A stretch of 64,000 bases of DNA, from positions 98,580-162,579 of the forward strand of contig NW_019775398.1 of NCBI RefSeq assembly GCF_001039355.2, in the 5' to 3' direction. Source of the DNA: Lingula anatina. Lineage: Eukaryota; Brachiopoda; Lingulata; Lingulida; Lingulidae. Of this stretch, positions 50,249-60,939 are shown in pieces. Each line of letters starts with the position of its first letter. Positions within the stretch are counted from its first letter, which is position 1. The position numbers were made by a program, and so were the translations under genes. The notes below the pieces were generated by a model. The model ran no database searches. It worked only from the letters and a program-made list of their open reading frames with translations, and was not told where the DNA came from.

Positions 50249-53200
50249 AACCCCAATGTGTTATACATATTACTTTCAAACCCACAGAAGAAACCTACAT
50301 GCAGAAATAAATTAAACCCAACCTGAAAAGACAGGTTTTAACAAACATTTTCCTGTTGTACTATTACCTGGAGGATGATAAGCAAAACAAAACACACTCC
50401 AGCCACAGATGCTATCACTATAGCAACAATAACACCAGTCGCCATGTTGGGGGTCTGTTGGAAAGATGATGCCACAGAACTGGACTTTTCACCTTTGAGC
50501 GTATAAGAAAGAAACTGGGGAGAAAAAATAACAGGTTGTGGCATGACTATGCATATCTTTATAACATAATTAATGGAAAAACATGAATTGTGTTTGCTTG
50601 TTTCTTACTTATAGCATTTCAAAATTACCAACTTAATGCATTTACACATACATCATTTATTTTTAGTGCTATTGGTATTAATTTTCATTTCAGACATTAT
50701 TCTGTTTTAAATTATATGATAAACAATTAAGTAGTGAATTCACTTTGAGAATTAGGAATTTGAAAATAAAACTATTTTCTGTCCACTCAATAAGATTTAA
50801 AGGTATTGTATACAGAACTTTTGTACCAATTATCCAATTTTTCTCAAGAAAAAATTTATTCTATTCATTCTACTTTTTAATAAGATTAGGGTCTAAGTAA
50901 TATTAGAATAATATATAGTCTAAAAACAATTTCAAGATGTAGACTACTATTTGCATTGGGTGGAAATATGAATAACAATTACTAGTGCTCAGTGGTGCAA
51001 TGATAAAACTGAAACTGTTATAATGTACATGTAAACCTCGTGCAACTTCCAGTGATCCACATAATATACATTAGATAAATAGTAGTATTACAAATGCCAA
51101 AGATAAATACCATGTAAAAAATCTATTACTCTTCAAAGGTCCAATATCATGAAAGATCAAGGACTCCATTTTAAAGAACTGGTTTGCAGAAATACATATA
51201 TCATGATTGACAATCAAGTTTTAAAAATGGTACAGCAAACCATGATCCCTAATTATAAATAATATAACAGAATTAACCTGTTAATTCAATCAAACTCAAA
51301 CAATAATGGTAACATACCCTGTCTTTGAATGATGTTGATCCACCTGTTACTTGGAACCCACTCTCAAGAAGACCATAACATTTTTCCGTCAGGTAAAAGC
51401 TGAATTCACCTCTCTCATTCGTTAAGTAAAACTCGACATCTATCGCTGCAGACCTCTTAAAAATTATATTCATTTGTTTACATATGTACATATTCAGGAT
51501 GACCACTTGCATTCCTTTTATAGACCTATCAATTGTAAGTTCAATGGCTTTTGACATCAAAGACTGAAATTCTTCTCTCTGGAAGCAAAATTCCGTCCAA
51601 GTCATTTTCAGCACTAGTGATATATAAATAGGTGGGAGGGCATCTTTGGCAATTGGAGTAGTCACTTGCAGTAGTTTTGATGTTGAAGTGATTAGAGTGG
51701 AAGGTTTGGGCTTTATTGTTACCTTCCTCAGTGCTGATTTTGTTACATATTTAGGTTTCCCTGTTGAAGGCACGAAAGGTGTTGTCCGTAGTGGTAAATT
51801 TACCCCCAGTGTAGTTATCAACCTATGTGTTGTGGTTGTTGTTGCAGTTGTTGTTGTTAAAGTTGTTGGCTGCCTAGCAACAGTTGCTATGGTAATCAGA
51901 GTACTTTCAGTTCTAGTTTTTGCATCAGGTTCAGGTGTAACATTTCTTCCTTTTTCAGGTTCTTTGCCAGAATCTACTTTGCCATCAACTGGAGTGGTCT
52001 CAAATGGTGTTGGAGTGGGTGTAGTGACCTGGTCACTTTTAACCACTTTGGTGGGCAGTGTTTTCTCTGTTTCCTTATTAATTGTATTATCTGTGGTAAT
52101 AGCCTCCTGAGGACTAACATTGGCAACAGAGGATGATGAAGCTGAATCAAGGTCTGATACCAATGTTGATGCTGATGTTGACAAATCATCCCCAGCTGCT
52201 GTTGATACCATGGTGACTGTAGCCAACTGAGAAGACACTGATGCAAAGGAGGAGAAGGATGCCTGAAGGTGGTGGGCGCTGTGGGTTTGGGATGCTGAGT
52301 TCTGTTGTTTCTGTGGCTCACCAGACAGATAATTAGCCATTGGAGTAGTTGCATTATCCATTGGAATAGAAACCGGAATGTTGGTTGTCATGGTTCTATT
52401 TTGCCTTATTGTTAATGATGCACCAACCATTGCCTCAGTAAAACTAGATGCAATTACATCTGAGGAAAGTGTAGAAAACGGAATGGTAGAACTGACAACT
52501 GGATATGTGTATGTTCCCATACTCTCAGTTAAAGAGAACTTTTCAGGAGACATGGTAACATGATTGTAAATATGGGGAATGGTCGATACAGCAGTTGGTA
52601 CTTTTTCAGCTCTGGCTATTGAGGAAATGGAGGTTGCTGAATTTGGCTTCACAATCCCTGTGAACAAATCTCCATGTACTTGCACTGTTTCAGCCCTACA
52701 ACTAGCAGTGACTCCAGTTGTTTTGTACTCAGCTGGATTATATGAACCAATGTAATCTGATCCTGAAAACACTCTGGACACTGTTACAGATTGTTGATCC
52801 AAACCACTGTCTACAAGATTTGTATGCATAAATAAACTGGGACCAGATCCTGTGCTGTCACTGGCTGGCGCTATGGTGAAAGTATTCATTTCCTTGCTCT
52901 GACTTACAGCAAATTTTTCAATTTTGGTGGGTGTGTACCCGGATGCACTTGCTGATACAATAACATTTTCATTTGTGGTCATATTCACAGATGAGGTCCT
53001 GTTTTCATTGCCGGTCATGCTCATAGGTACCCCATGTTCTTGCTTCCCACCAGACAAAAAGGCCAGGCTAATGCTGGAAATGTTTTCCATAATCTCTGAA
53101 GAACTTGGAGCTATCAAGCATAAAATAACACCTAAAATGAAGCAGAAGAACTTTACAAATACTCTTTCTCTTGAATACTACATTACAAGGTGTAATCATT

Positions 53201-55440
53201 TGGAAAATGTGCAATTGAAAAAAGATATATGGTATTTCCAGTGAAGAAGAAAAACCAAAAACTGAGTCTTGCATAAAAATGAGAATTTCTAGAGAGAAAA
53301 CAAGCATTATTTAAACCATCTGGCAAAACAACTTATAATGCAAGTAAAAATGGAAAAAGTTGTAAATAATGAAGATAAATGCACATTAAAAGTAAAGAAT
53401 TGTGTTCCAAATTATTTAATTAGTATGTTCTATCCATCAAGTTGGCACTTTTCTAACTTAAAAGTATGTTAGGTGTTGGTTTGGTGGCCTTAAGTAAATT
53501 ATAAATCTGTTGATGATATTATTTCTCACTAAATCTTTCATCACCTCAGCACATATGCAAACAATATTCCATTTCTTTTATCTCACTCATTCTGATAAAG
53601 GCAGGTATTTAATGTCAATGCAGTTCACCTTTTTCAGGCTAAACTAGATCCACCTGTACAGTTATCATAGTGTCAGCATTTTCAATTTACTTCCCAACAC
53701 ACCAAAATACCAGAATATGTCAATTATTAACATTTCCCTTTGGAGTCTGAGATATGTTCTTTATCAAATATAAATGAAATGAAAGGGAACTTGAGCTAAA
53801 AACAGCCTATTTATTCCAACAAACAGTGTCATTAAACAAGCCTGAGGAAGAGCACTTATAATACAGCTGAATCAATACACCGGTATAATTGCCTGTAAGA
53901 TAAATGTTCAGAAGCTAAAGTACCAATTCTAAAGTTCCGTTTTCTACTGAAAATGTTTCATAGGTAAATTGCATTTTTTGTCACCTGCTGTTCTCTTTTT
54001 ATGCAATGTTATTTAAAATGTAACTTATGAGTGTTTATTTTTCAGTCAGCACAACTTTTTTCCATATGTTACTTTATTTTTCACTTCATATGCAAATGAA
54101 TCTGCTTTTACATATCTTGAAAGACTCCCAACATTAACCCTTATGTAACTGGGTACTCTACATGCAAAACCTGTATGCATGGCTAAGTCTTGGTAATTTA
54201 GCTGAATTAATCAACACAATAACTTAGTTGCTTGGAAAGAGAGCTATAGTCTTATTTCACTAATCATTTAAAATACTAACTAATGAACAAAATCTGTCCA
54301 GATTACAGAATTATCTTTGTTACCTAATTGATTAATTATATTCTAATTGTGTGGACATTAATTAGCTTGTGCCCAAAGTCAGGACCCTGGAAAAGTGCTA
54401 GAAATTCTATTCAAGCAATATATATATCTTGTCAATAATGTTGATGCTGCTTGGTATTAAGTAAATAACAAAACACCCATTCATCATACAATATATAACA
54501 TAAACATTTCCAGTCATATATTTGTGATGCTACATCACCAATGAATCATTTAGCAATGATCTATTTGTATCACACTAACTTCTAACCAAGGTTGTTAAGA
54601 TAAGTGATGTGAAAACACATATCTGTTACTGGTATCAAGTAGTTTATGGCTCCAGCAAGCAATTGTAGCAAATCATCAAAAGACTATACTACGACTGCAC
54701 CCTCAAGTTGACAGCTTAATTCACTTCTGAGTTTCACAACTACATAAATAAATAGTTTTAAGTTCCTTTGGTTTTGATTAAAAAACGTAAGTTTAAACAG
54801 CACTGGCTAATACTGCGTATTCCATTTAAATTGATTCTTTAGACAACAATCTTTAAATGCACTAACCTTGGTAAAATAGCCTTGTATAATTATTGTGCGA
54901 TAATTTTCACATTTTCTAACAACATTCCTACCGGTGTTACATTCATTATCTTTGTTCATTGATAAATAATTCTGATAAAGAGAACTACTGTGACTACTTA
55001 ATGTTCCCAAATCTGTGTGTGTGTGTGTGCGTGTGTGTGTGTGTGTGTATATATAATAGACTTCTTAGACTATAGATTTTGGGTTTTGAGTGCGTGTAGT
55101 TCTTCTGTATCTTCTGTAGTGATAAACTACAACACTCAAAACCCAAAGTCTAAGAAGAATATTACAATTAATCTTTCTCTTGAATACTACACAATAAAGT
55201 GTAATCATTTAGAAATGTGCAATTGAAAAAGACATGGTTTTCCAGCAAAGAAGAAAAACCAGAAACTAAGTCTTGCATAAAAATAAGAATTTCCAGAGGG
55301 AAAACAATTATTATTTAAACCATCTGGCAAAACAACTTATAATGCAAGTAAAAATGGAAAATTTGTAAACAATGAAGATAAAGAGAACTACACACACTCA
55401 AAACCCAAAGTCTTTACTTACAAACAAAGTAGAGGTCCAT
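44472..55440 (-). CDS. Mucin-like receptor tyrosine phosphatase, R7/KIM-type catalytic domain with WPD to WPI
   Basis: Twelve exons (5' to 3'): 55422-55440, 51318-53131, 50368-50514, 49034-49282, 48735-48815, 47888-47969, 47252-47328, 46948-47085, 46623-46760, 45602-45750, 44882-45041, 44472-44552; about 1044 aa, all phases agree. Order: signal peptide [18 protein letters not shown]; a Ser/Thr-rich ectodomain of about 450 aa; a membrane-proximal SEA-like region; TM ([20 protein letters not shown]); an Arg/Ser-rich juxtamembrane; one PTP domain. PTP motifs: [57 protein letters not shown] (Cys and Arg kept), [12 protein letters not shown]. The DRGG motif, KCFPYWP and WYTAWPxHGTPES resemble PTPRR/PTPN5/PTPN7. 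The WPD loop reads WPI, so the general acid is missing and turnover should be weak or absent. No clear KIM docking motif is seen. Receptor location is inferred from SP and TM. Confidence 0.9.
45602..45750 (-). CDS. Phosphatase exon with WPI in place of WPD
   Basis: Codons ATG TGG TAC ACA GCC TGG CCA ATC CAT GGT ACC read [11 protein letters not shown]. The Ile codon ATC replaces the Asp codon of the WPD general acid, a change of at least two bases. The exon continues [19 protein letters not shown] and ends in AIVHC-AG|GT; the next exon supplies the rest of [10 protein letters not shown]. The exon is otherwise clean, with no stop or frameshift. Confidence 0.9.
49034..49282 (-). CDS. Juxtamembrane exon of the receptor phosphatase
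   Basis: 83 codons, symmetric phase 0. It starts [19 protein letters not shown] (stop-transfer after the TM helix) and is rich in Arg, Ser and Tyr ([28 protein letters not shown]). RRSKRLSS is a plausible basic phosphosite cluster. In vertebrate R7 phosphatases this interval carries the kinase interaction motif, but I do not see its full L-x-x-R-R pattern here. Confidence 0.8.
49561..49770. mobile_element. Hairpin MITE (GATCGATC family), copy c
   Basis: A 210-bp element with inverted termini GCATTCCCATAGATTTTAGA and CTCTGGAAATGGGGTC around GATCGATCT, and an inner inverted repeat. It is the inverse orientation of copy b (30067-30277). It lies in the phosphatase intron between exons 50368-50514 and 49034-49282. 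Confidence 0.75.
50205..50247. repeat. (TTA)n microsatellite
   Basis: About 14 ATT/TTA units in the phosphatase intron just downstream of the TM exon. Confidence 0.95.
50368..50514 (-). CDS. Transmembrane exon of the receptor phosphatase
   Basis: 49 codons, symmetric phase 0. It encodes [27 protein letters not shown], and the helix [20 protein letters not shown] ending LQ, followed across the intron by VVLRRRRGK. This gives type I topology with the PTP domain inside. Confidence 0.9.
51318..53131 (-). CDS. Large ectodomain exon of the receptor phosphatase
   Basis: 1814 nt. It starts by finishing the signal peptide ([13 protein letters not shown]), then encodes about 450 aa rich in Ser, Thr, Ala and Val with a homopolymeric Thr run ([20 protein letters not shown]) near the C-terminal end. 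The last ~110 residues are a folded-looking segment ([66 protein letters not shown]) whose strand-helix-strand pattern and position suggest a SEA-like domain. It lacks a GSVVV cleavage motif. The exon ends AAAGACAGG|GTATGT in phase 0. Confidence 0.85.
53149..53385. repeat. Segmental duplication in phosphatase intron 1, copy 1
   Basis: CTTTCTCTTGAATACTACA through CATCTGGCAAAACAACTTAT to AATGAAGATAAA. It begins about 18 bp upstream of the exon-2 acceptor and is clearly related to 55156-55383 in the same orientation, with small indels. Confidence 0.85.
53386..55155. other. Body of phosphatase intron 1
   Basis: AT-rich sequence with a (GT)n tract at 55014-55048 and an imperfect inverted repeat at 55070-55158. 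No exon seen. Confidence 0.6.
55014..55048. repeat. (GT)n microsatellite
   Basis: About 17 GT units with one interruption (GTGTGCGTGTG). Confidence 0.95.
55070..55158. repeat. Imperfect inverted repeat (hairpin)
   Basis: CTTCTTAGACT, TTGGGTTTTGAGTG and TGTAGTT in the left arm pair with AACTACA, CACTCAAAACCCAA and AGTCTAAGAAG in the right arm, around a loop of about 20 nt. The right arm shares ACACTCAAAACCCAAAGTCT with the duplicated first-exon region at 55390-55412 and 55534-55556. Confidence 0.8.
55156..55383. repeat. Segmental duplication in phosphatase intron 1, copy 2
   Basis: Partner of 53149-53385. It lies immediately downstream (gene sense) of the exon-1 donor, so the two copies sit at opposite ends of intron 1. 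Confidence 0.85.
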
Positions 55441-55625
55441 AATGCAGGATCACCCTTAACAAAAATCAGTTTGTGATGTCTTGTAATGCAAGTAAAAATG
55501 GAAAACTTGTAAACAATGAAAATAAAGAGAACTACACACACTCAAAACCCAAAGTCTTTACTTACAAACAAAGTAGAGGTCCATTATGCAGGATCACCCT
55601 TGACAAAAATCAGTTTGTGATGTCT
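55339..55625. repeat. 144-bp tandem duplication carrying the phosphatase first exon
   Basis: Two nearly identical units, about 55339-55483 and 55481-55625, share AATGCAAGTAAAAATGGAAA, AACTACACACACTCAAAACC and CAGTTTGTGATGTCTTGT. Each contains ATGGACCTCTACTTTGTTT followed by a GTAAGTA donor (gene sense). The spacing between the two ATGs is 144 bp. Confidence 0.9.
55566..55584 (-). CDS. Second intact copy of the phosphatase first coding exon
   Basis: ATG at 55584; the 19-nt sequence and donor are the same as in 55422-55440. Splicing from here to 53131 would give the identical signal peptide ([15 protein letters not shown]). It could be an alternative first exon with its own promoter, or a silent duplicate. 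Confidence 0.7.
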
Positions 55626-58547
55626 TGTCCCTGGACAGCTTAGAAAATCATTTGTATTCTGAAAATAAAATACATGTATATATGTATCAGATCACTTTAT
55701 AACACAGTCTGACACATTCAATTTTTTTTATACAATAGTCATGTTTTCATGACAAAATTAATTAGATATACTAGTTGTTTTCCCCATAACTAAGCAACAT
55801 GGCTGAGTTGCAAGATGTTTTTTCCCAGGTCCTCATATGCTCTCTAGAATGTATCTCAGCATGAAATTCACTTTCAGTCTGTGGTGTCTGCTTGTTGTTA
55901 TCTCCAAGAAAGGCAGATTACTGTGTCTAGCTTACAGGATAAGTGTTGCTTTAATCCACACTAAGACATATTATATAGATTATTTATATAAATCCAGATA
56001 TACATTCATTCTCTATGAAGACACAAAATGCAATTAACTCCCTGGCTATCTGACGAGGTTTGCAAATCATGTTAATCTTCTTACATTGTCTGGAAAGTAA
56101 TCTGACAATGGTCAACTCTAATAAACTTTTTTTTTAAGATTACATATTGCCAAGTATATACAGCAGCCATGAACAGTGTAATATCAAGCATCACCATCAC
56201 ATTTAGAAAACAAGTACATAAGTATTGTATGCAGATAACAAACCTAATTAGAAAACGTAAATACCCTAGCCCCCTCCCCCCAACATAGACACAAATACAA
56301 AGGTACATAACAAACACACACCAAATTACAAATTATGTTCTCATATTGTATAAATTTGTTTTTTATACAAACTTGACTCATGTAGGATTTCCCTTAGTGC
56401 ATTTTCTACAGCCACCTGTAGCTGTAATGTTTGTGTTGGTCAAAACAGATCATATATGCATTCCTATTCCTCTAGTTTAGTGTTGGTTAAATTCTCTCCC
56501 ACATGTATCAAATTCTTCTGTTTTGCTGATGTCACTGACTCAAATTAACTTTTCTTAAAACTGTAAATTTTCAATGATTGAAAAGAATGAATCTACCAGT
56601 CACAGCTCTTTTTTTAAAATATACATGATAGTTTCTGTAACAATCAAAGTTCCCAGTTGATTTGATGAAATATTCAGCCTCCCGCAACTGTCAGTGTCTC
56701 TGGTAGTCTTATGTGTGAAAGATATGATGAGCTGACTGCATCAGTCTGCTCTTTTGAAGACAAAAACTATATCCTTCTAAACAACACATATGCAAAGATT
56801 TTATAACAAAAACAGCATTACTGTGCGTGTTCTTCACTGGAAGTTTAAATATCTATTGGATGGAATTCAGGCCAACTTGAAATGCATCCACTGCCTTTAT
56901 GTCTTCCAATCATGTGTGCCTATCCTCAACTGGTTTAAAAACTCAATGGTTTGTACAAACACAACAGGTTCACTTAGGGCTGTTTTGCCAGTTGTTTTTG
57001 CGCTGGCTCATTCTCCTATAGTTGAAGTCATCCTGTTCTAAATGTTCTCAAAGATGTTTTCAGTATTGGTATCATATTAACACAACACAATCCATAGATG
57101 CAAGAAATTGGTTGGATATTTTCCTGGGTTTATGAAGTTCTTAAAAACTTTCAGCACCTCCTACTCAGTCCCTTCAGTGTGTCTTTGAGTGTAAGTCTAG
57201 TATCCAACATTCTTGCCAGCTGCTTTTCAGCTGGAGTTGTATCCTGGTGCAGAGTACAGTTTTGCTTCTGGAACAACTGCCTGGCAAGACTTTGCATATG
57301 TGATAAGCTGTGACCTGTGCTTCTGGGTCAGATGCCAATCACAGCTTGGGATGGCAGTCATGCTAAAACCTCAGCCAGAATATCAATTGCTTTATTACCC
57401 AATGTTAAATGAGTAATATAAGTAATTCACTTGAGAATGTGCAATTGTCTTTTAAGTGATGAGTCGTAATCTTGTTCAGTGTAGAGAATTAAAAGTGATA
57501 CATTGTCACTCATTCAAAAAATTCTTCAAAATATAAAATACTAGTATATATATATGTAGTTGTATTCATAATTAATATAACTACGTATATATTATGTCCG
57601 GATGATATTTAAATTCCTTAAAAGTAGTACCTGTCATGTGACTTCTTATATATACATACTGACATTTTTTAAGCTTATCAAACATTCTGCATTAAAAGTG
57701 TAATTCATTTTTTTTTTTTTTTTTTGCATAATCAATTTATTTATGCTAAGTCTATCAAATTTTATCATTTTTGAACAAAAGAAAAAAACAGTTAAAATTG
57801 CTGAGCACCACAAACACCTTGCAATTATTTATTTCACATACATGTGTGCAGTTTATGTACCTCATCTTTTTTATAATGTAATACAATCAATACACACACA
57901 ATAACAAACACACATAGACATAAATTATCACAAGCATCTGTCATCTAGATAAATAACAAGTAAACCTTGGCTATCAACTTACAGAACAAATTCCAAAGTC
58001 ATATGGAAAGCTAAAAAACAGTGGAAACAAGACGTCAATTGGATCTACTTAAACAAATAAGGTGCTCAATAATTTATCTTAATTAACATCATCTGGACTG
58101 AACAAATAATTTCCAGACTTTTTAATCTATTTACTGTCATTATTTATTTTATTTAGCCCAAAACCTCACATAGTTCCTTAAAAATTTATATATATTAAAA
58201 AACTGAAATTTCTGTTTGACAAAACACACTCACACGTGACCCATCAACATAACCTGTCTTTTAGCAAACCCAATGTTACCAATTGCCAGTTGAATCATTG
58301 AATCCATTATAGTGATTGCTACTATTATTACATGTATAGCATGATGGCAATTAGCTTGATAGTTTATAGAAATTGTTTTTCAGATGAATAGCTCTACATT
58401 GACCAATATCATGTTGTGAAGGCAAATCATTGCATTGGTCATCTTGATGCAAGCACACACTTCCATCATAAGGTTTGTCCCATGATCTGAGTTAAACAAC
58501 ATAGATGATTATGTCTGACAGATGATTATGATTATGTCAACATAGAT
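55626..58547. other. 5' flank of the receptor phosphatase
   Basis: No supported exon. The ORFs around 56790-57416 show no recognisable domain. A T-run lies near 57710-57725. Short tandem GATGATTATGATTATGTC units occur at about 58503-58563, immediately before the LINE fragment. Confidence 0.45.
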
Positions 58548-59775
58548 GATTATGATTATGTCACTAAATTATTTAGCATGGTGCTCAATACATCTGAAAT
58601 CCCTGCATCATGGAACCTAGGAATTATAATTCTACTCTTTAAATCAGGAGAGCATAAGAACTCTGAAAACTATAGAGGCCTTTGCATAACTAGTTGCTTA
58701 GGAAATTATTTAATTCAGTTTTAGCACACAGGCTCATTCAACATATTAACAATGAAAACAAATTAAGCGAAGAGCAAGCAGGCTTCAGGCCAGGTTATAG
58801 AACAACAGATCATATCTTCACTCTGAAATCACTAGTCAACAGGTATCTCAATCAAAACAAAAGACTATATGCATGTTTCATTGACATGAGAATTAAAGCC
58901 TTTGATTCAGTGTGGCACAAGGGACTTTTACTGAAACCGCTAAAACTCGGGATTCAAGCAAATTCTATTGTGTCACAAAAAGCATGTATAGTAAAACCAG
59001 ATTAGGCATCTCGGTAGGTGAAGGCTACACAATCCCATTTTTATCAAGACTGGGAATTTGCTAAGGAGATAATCTACAGGCCTGCCCAACTACCAGACTT
59101 GGCACCGAATGATCCTGAATTCACTGGTAGATCAGACCACACTACCCATTTTCAAGGTGTGATATTTAATAATGCAGTCATTGAATCAGTAAAAGAGTAC
59201 AATTATCTGGGTTTAATCTTTACAAATACAGGTTCAATGAAAAAAGCAATTGAAAATTTAAAGAAAAAGGCTCTAAATACAATTTTGCTCTTAAAGCAGC
59301 CCTCTGTCCTCAAACAAGATATCATCTCCCCCACTCAATTTAAAACTCTTTGACAAAATCATCAAGCACTTTCAAAATTAAATAAATTGCCTTTTGAACA
59401 ACTACACCTAAAAATGTGCAAATGGGCACAAGGTGTATGGAAAAATCTATGAACAATGTCTGTAGAGCTGAATTTGGAAGATTTCCACTCTACTCTGATG
59501 TTGTAAAACAGACACAGATCGATACAGCGCCAGACTGAAAGAACTGCTTTCCAACAGACTGGTCAAAAACGTCATTTTATGAACAAGAGCAAAAAGAAAA
59601 AGAAGCCTGCATGTTGGTCTGGATCAATTAGAACATTTATACAATGTTGGGGTCTTGGTCATAAAACTGATTCACAAACGCTAGATACTTTTGAAAACCT
59701 GAGAGATACTATCAACAATAAGATTGATGAACTATTTTGGAAAGACCTGAAATATATATTAAAGTGGAGACTATA
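58548..59775 (+). pseudogene. Broken LINE (non-LTR retrotransposon) reverse transcriptase fragment
   Basis: Frame pieces in order match an RT domain: SEIPASWNLGIIILLFKSGE and NSENYRGLCITSCLG; then, after a frameshift near 58700, LSEEQAGFRPGYRTTDHIF and LYACFIDMRIKAFDSVWHK; then, after another shift, KSMYSKTRLGISVGEGYTI with a stop just before GDNL; then VKEYNYLGLIFTNTGSMKKA from the C-terminal region. The segment that should hold the YADD catalytic box is missing, so there is an internal deletion as well as frameshifts. No endonuclease domain lies upstream (5' truncation). It is a dead insertion; the exact clade is not assigned. Confidence 0.85.
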
Positions 59776-59864
59776 GTACACTTAGGGCATATAGTTTACT
59801 TTTAAAAGTTAACACCCCTGAAAAATATCTCTTAATGAAAGCCATGCCATCAGAAAAAAAGGCT

Positions 59865-60004
59865 AAACTTTCATATATATATTTTCAGAATATCATTTTC
59901 AGAATTTCATATATCATTTTCAGAATACTTTCATATATATATATTCTGAAAATGATATATGAAATTCTGAAAATGATATTCTGAAAATATATATATGAAA
60001 GTTT
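59865..60004. repeat. Perfect 62-bp inverted repeat (palindrome) with 16-nt loop
   Basis: The arms 59865-59926 and 59943-60004 are exact reverse complements over 62 bp, and the loop is ACTTTCATATATATAT. Each arm contains repeated TCATTTTCAGAAT / ATTCTGAAAATGA motifs. It lies between the LINE fragment and a tandem duplication, and the right arm overlaps the start of that duplication. Confidence 0.95.
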
Positions 60005-60694
60005 GAAAAAAACGATACACTCATCAATAGCAATAGTCGTTTTATTCTGTGCTACTTCCCAGTAATCATTCCATATGTATTTTGTATAGATTTATATAGT
60101 TGTTGTAAAGATGTTATAATCAGAGTAGAGAGCCTGTAAAATGTAACTTGTACACATTTTAGTGCTCCATAAAGATTATTATCTTTAACAATTGCAATAG
60201 TTTTTCTATAATAACATAAAAAAGCACATTCTACTTTATATGAAGTTTGCCTAGTACATGTGCTCTACACAATAAAAAAATGTTACACAATAATTGCACA
60301 TTTAATTCAGAGATTAGTATGTTGTATGCAAAATGATATTCTGAAAATATACAGTATATATGAAAGTTTGAAAAAATGATACACTCATCAATAGCAATAG
60401 TCGTTTTATTCTGTGCTACTTCCCAGTAATCATTCCATATGTATTTTGTATAGATTTATATAGTTGTTGTAAAGATGTTATAATCAGAGTAGAGAGCCTG
60501 TAAAATGTAACTTGTACACATTTTAGTGCTCCATAAAGATTATTATCTTTAACAATTGCAATAGTTTTTCTATAATAACATAAAAAAGCACATTCTACTT
60601 TATATGAAGTTTGCCTAGTACATGTGCTCTACACAATAAAAAAATGTTACACAATAATTGCACATTTAATTCAGAGATTAGTATGTTGTATGCA
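59971..60694. repeat. About 360-bp tandem duplication (two units)
   Basis: Unit 1 is 59971-60330 and unit 2 is 60331-60694. Both begin AAATGATATTCTGAAAATAT and end AGTATGTTGTATGCA. They differ visibly only by a small indel in the TATA stretch and one or two bases near GAAAAAAACGATAC. Near identity means a recent event, or an assembly artefact. The CCATAAAGATTATTATCTTT motif inside could be the 3' end of a LINE. Confidence 0.9.
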
Positions 60695-60773
60695 ATTAAT
60701 TAAGTAATGTGCTACAGCTTAGCTAGTCAATCATTTTAGCAATGGTGGACCCAGGGGAGGACACATGCTCATC

Positions 60774-60939
60774 CAGGCCCGTAGCCAGGGGGGTTCGGGG
60801 GGTTCAAAAGAACCACCCTTTTTGTCAGAAAAAAGTCCATTTTGGGCACAATTTGATCTAGGTACACAAAGGTTTCATTATATAAGGTCCACTTTACAGA
60901 AAAAGAACCCCCCTTTTGAATTTGCTGGCTACAGACCTG
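60774..60939 (+). mobile_element. MITE-like element, copy 2 (CCGTAGCC family)
   Basis: 166 bp with inverted termini CAGGCCCGTAGCCAGG and TGCTGGCTACAGACCTG. It shares GGTTCAAAAGAACC, TTTTGTCAGAAAAAAGTCC, TTTGATCTAGGTACAC and CAGAAAAAGAACCCCCCTT with the copy at 20614-20787, in opposite orientation. It is non-coding and non-autonomous. Confidence 0.75.

Noticed and set aside
51646-52110. 154-aa plus-strand ORF
   Set aside because: Shadow of the phosphatase ectodomain exon in the opposite strand; composition mirrors Ser/Thr codons.
56790-57416. Cluster of plus-strand ORFs upstream of the phosphatase
   Set aside because: No domain, no consistent phase between them, no recognisable similarity; not enough to call a gene.
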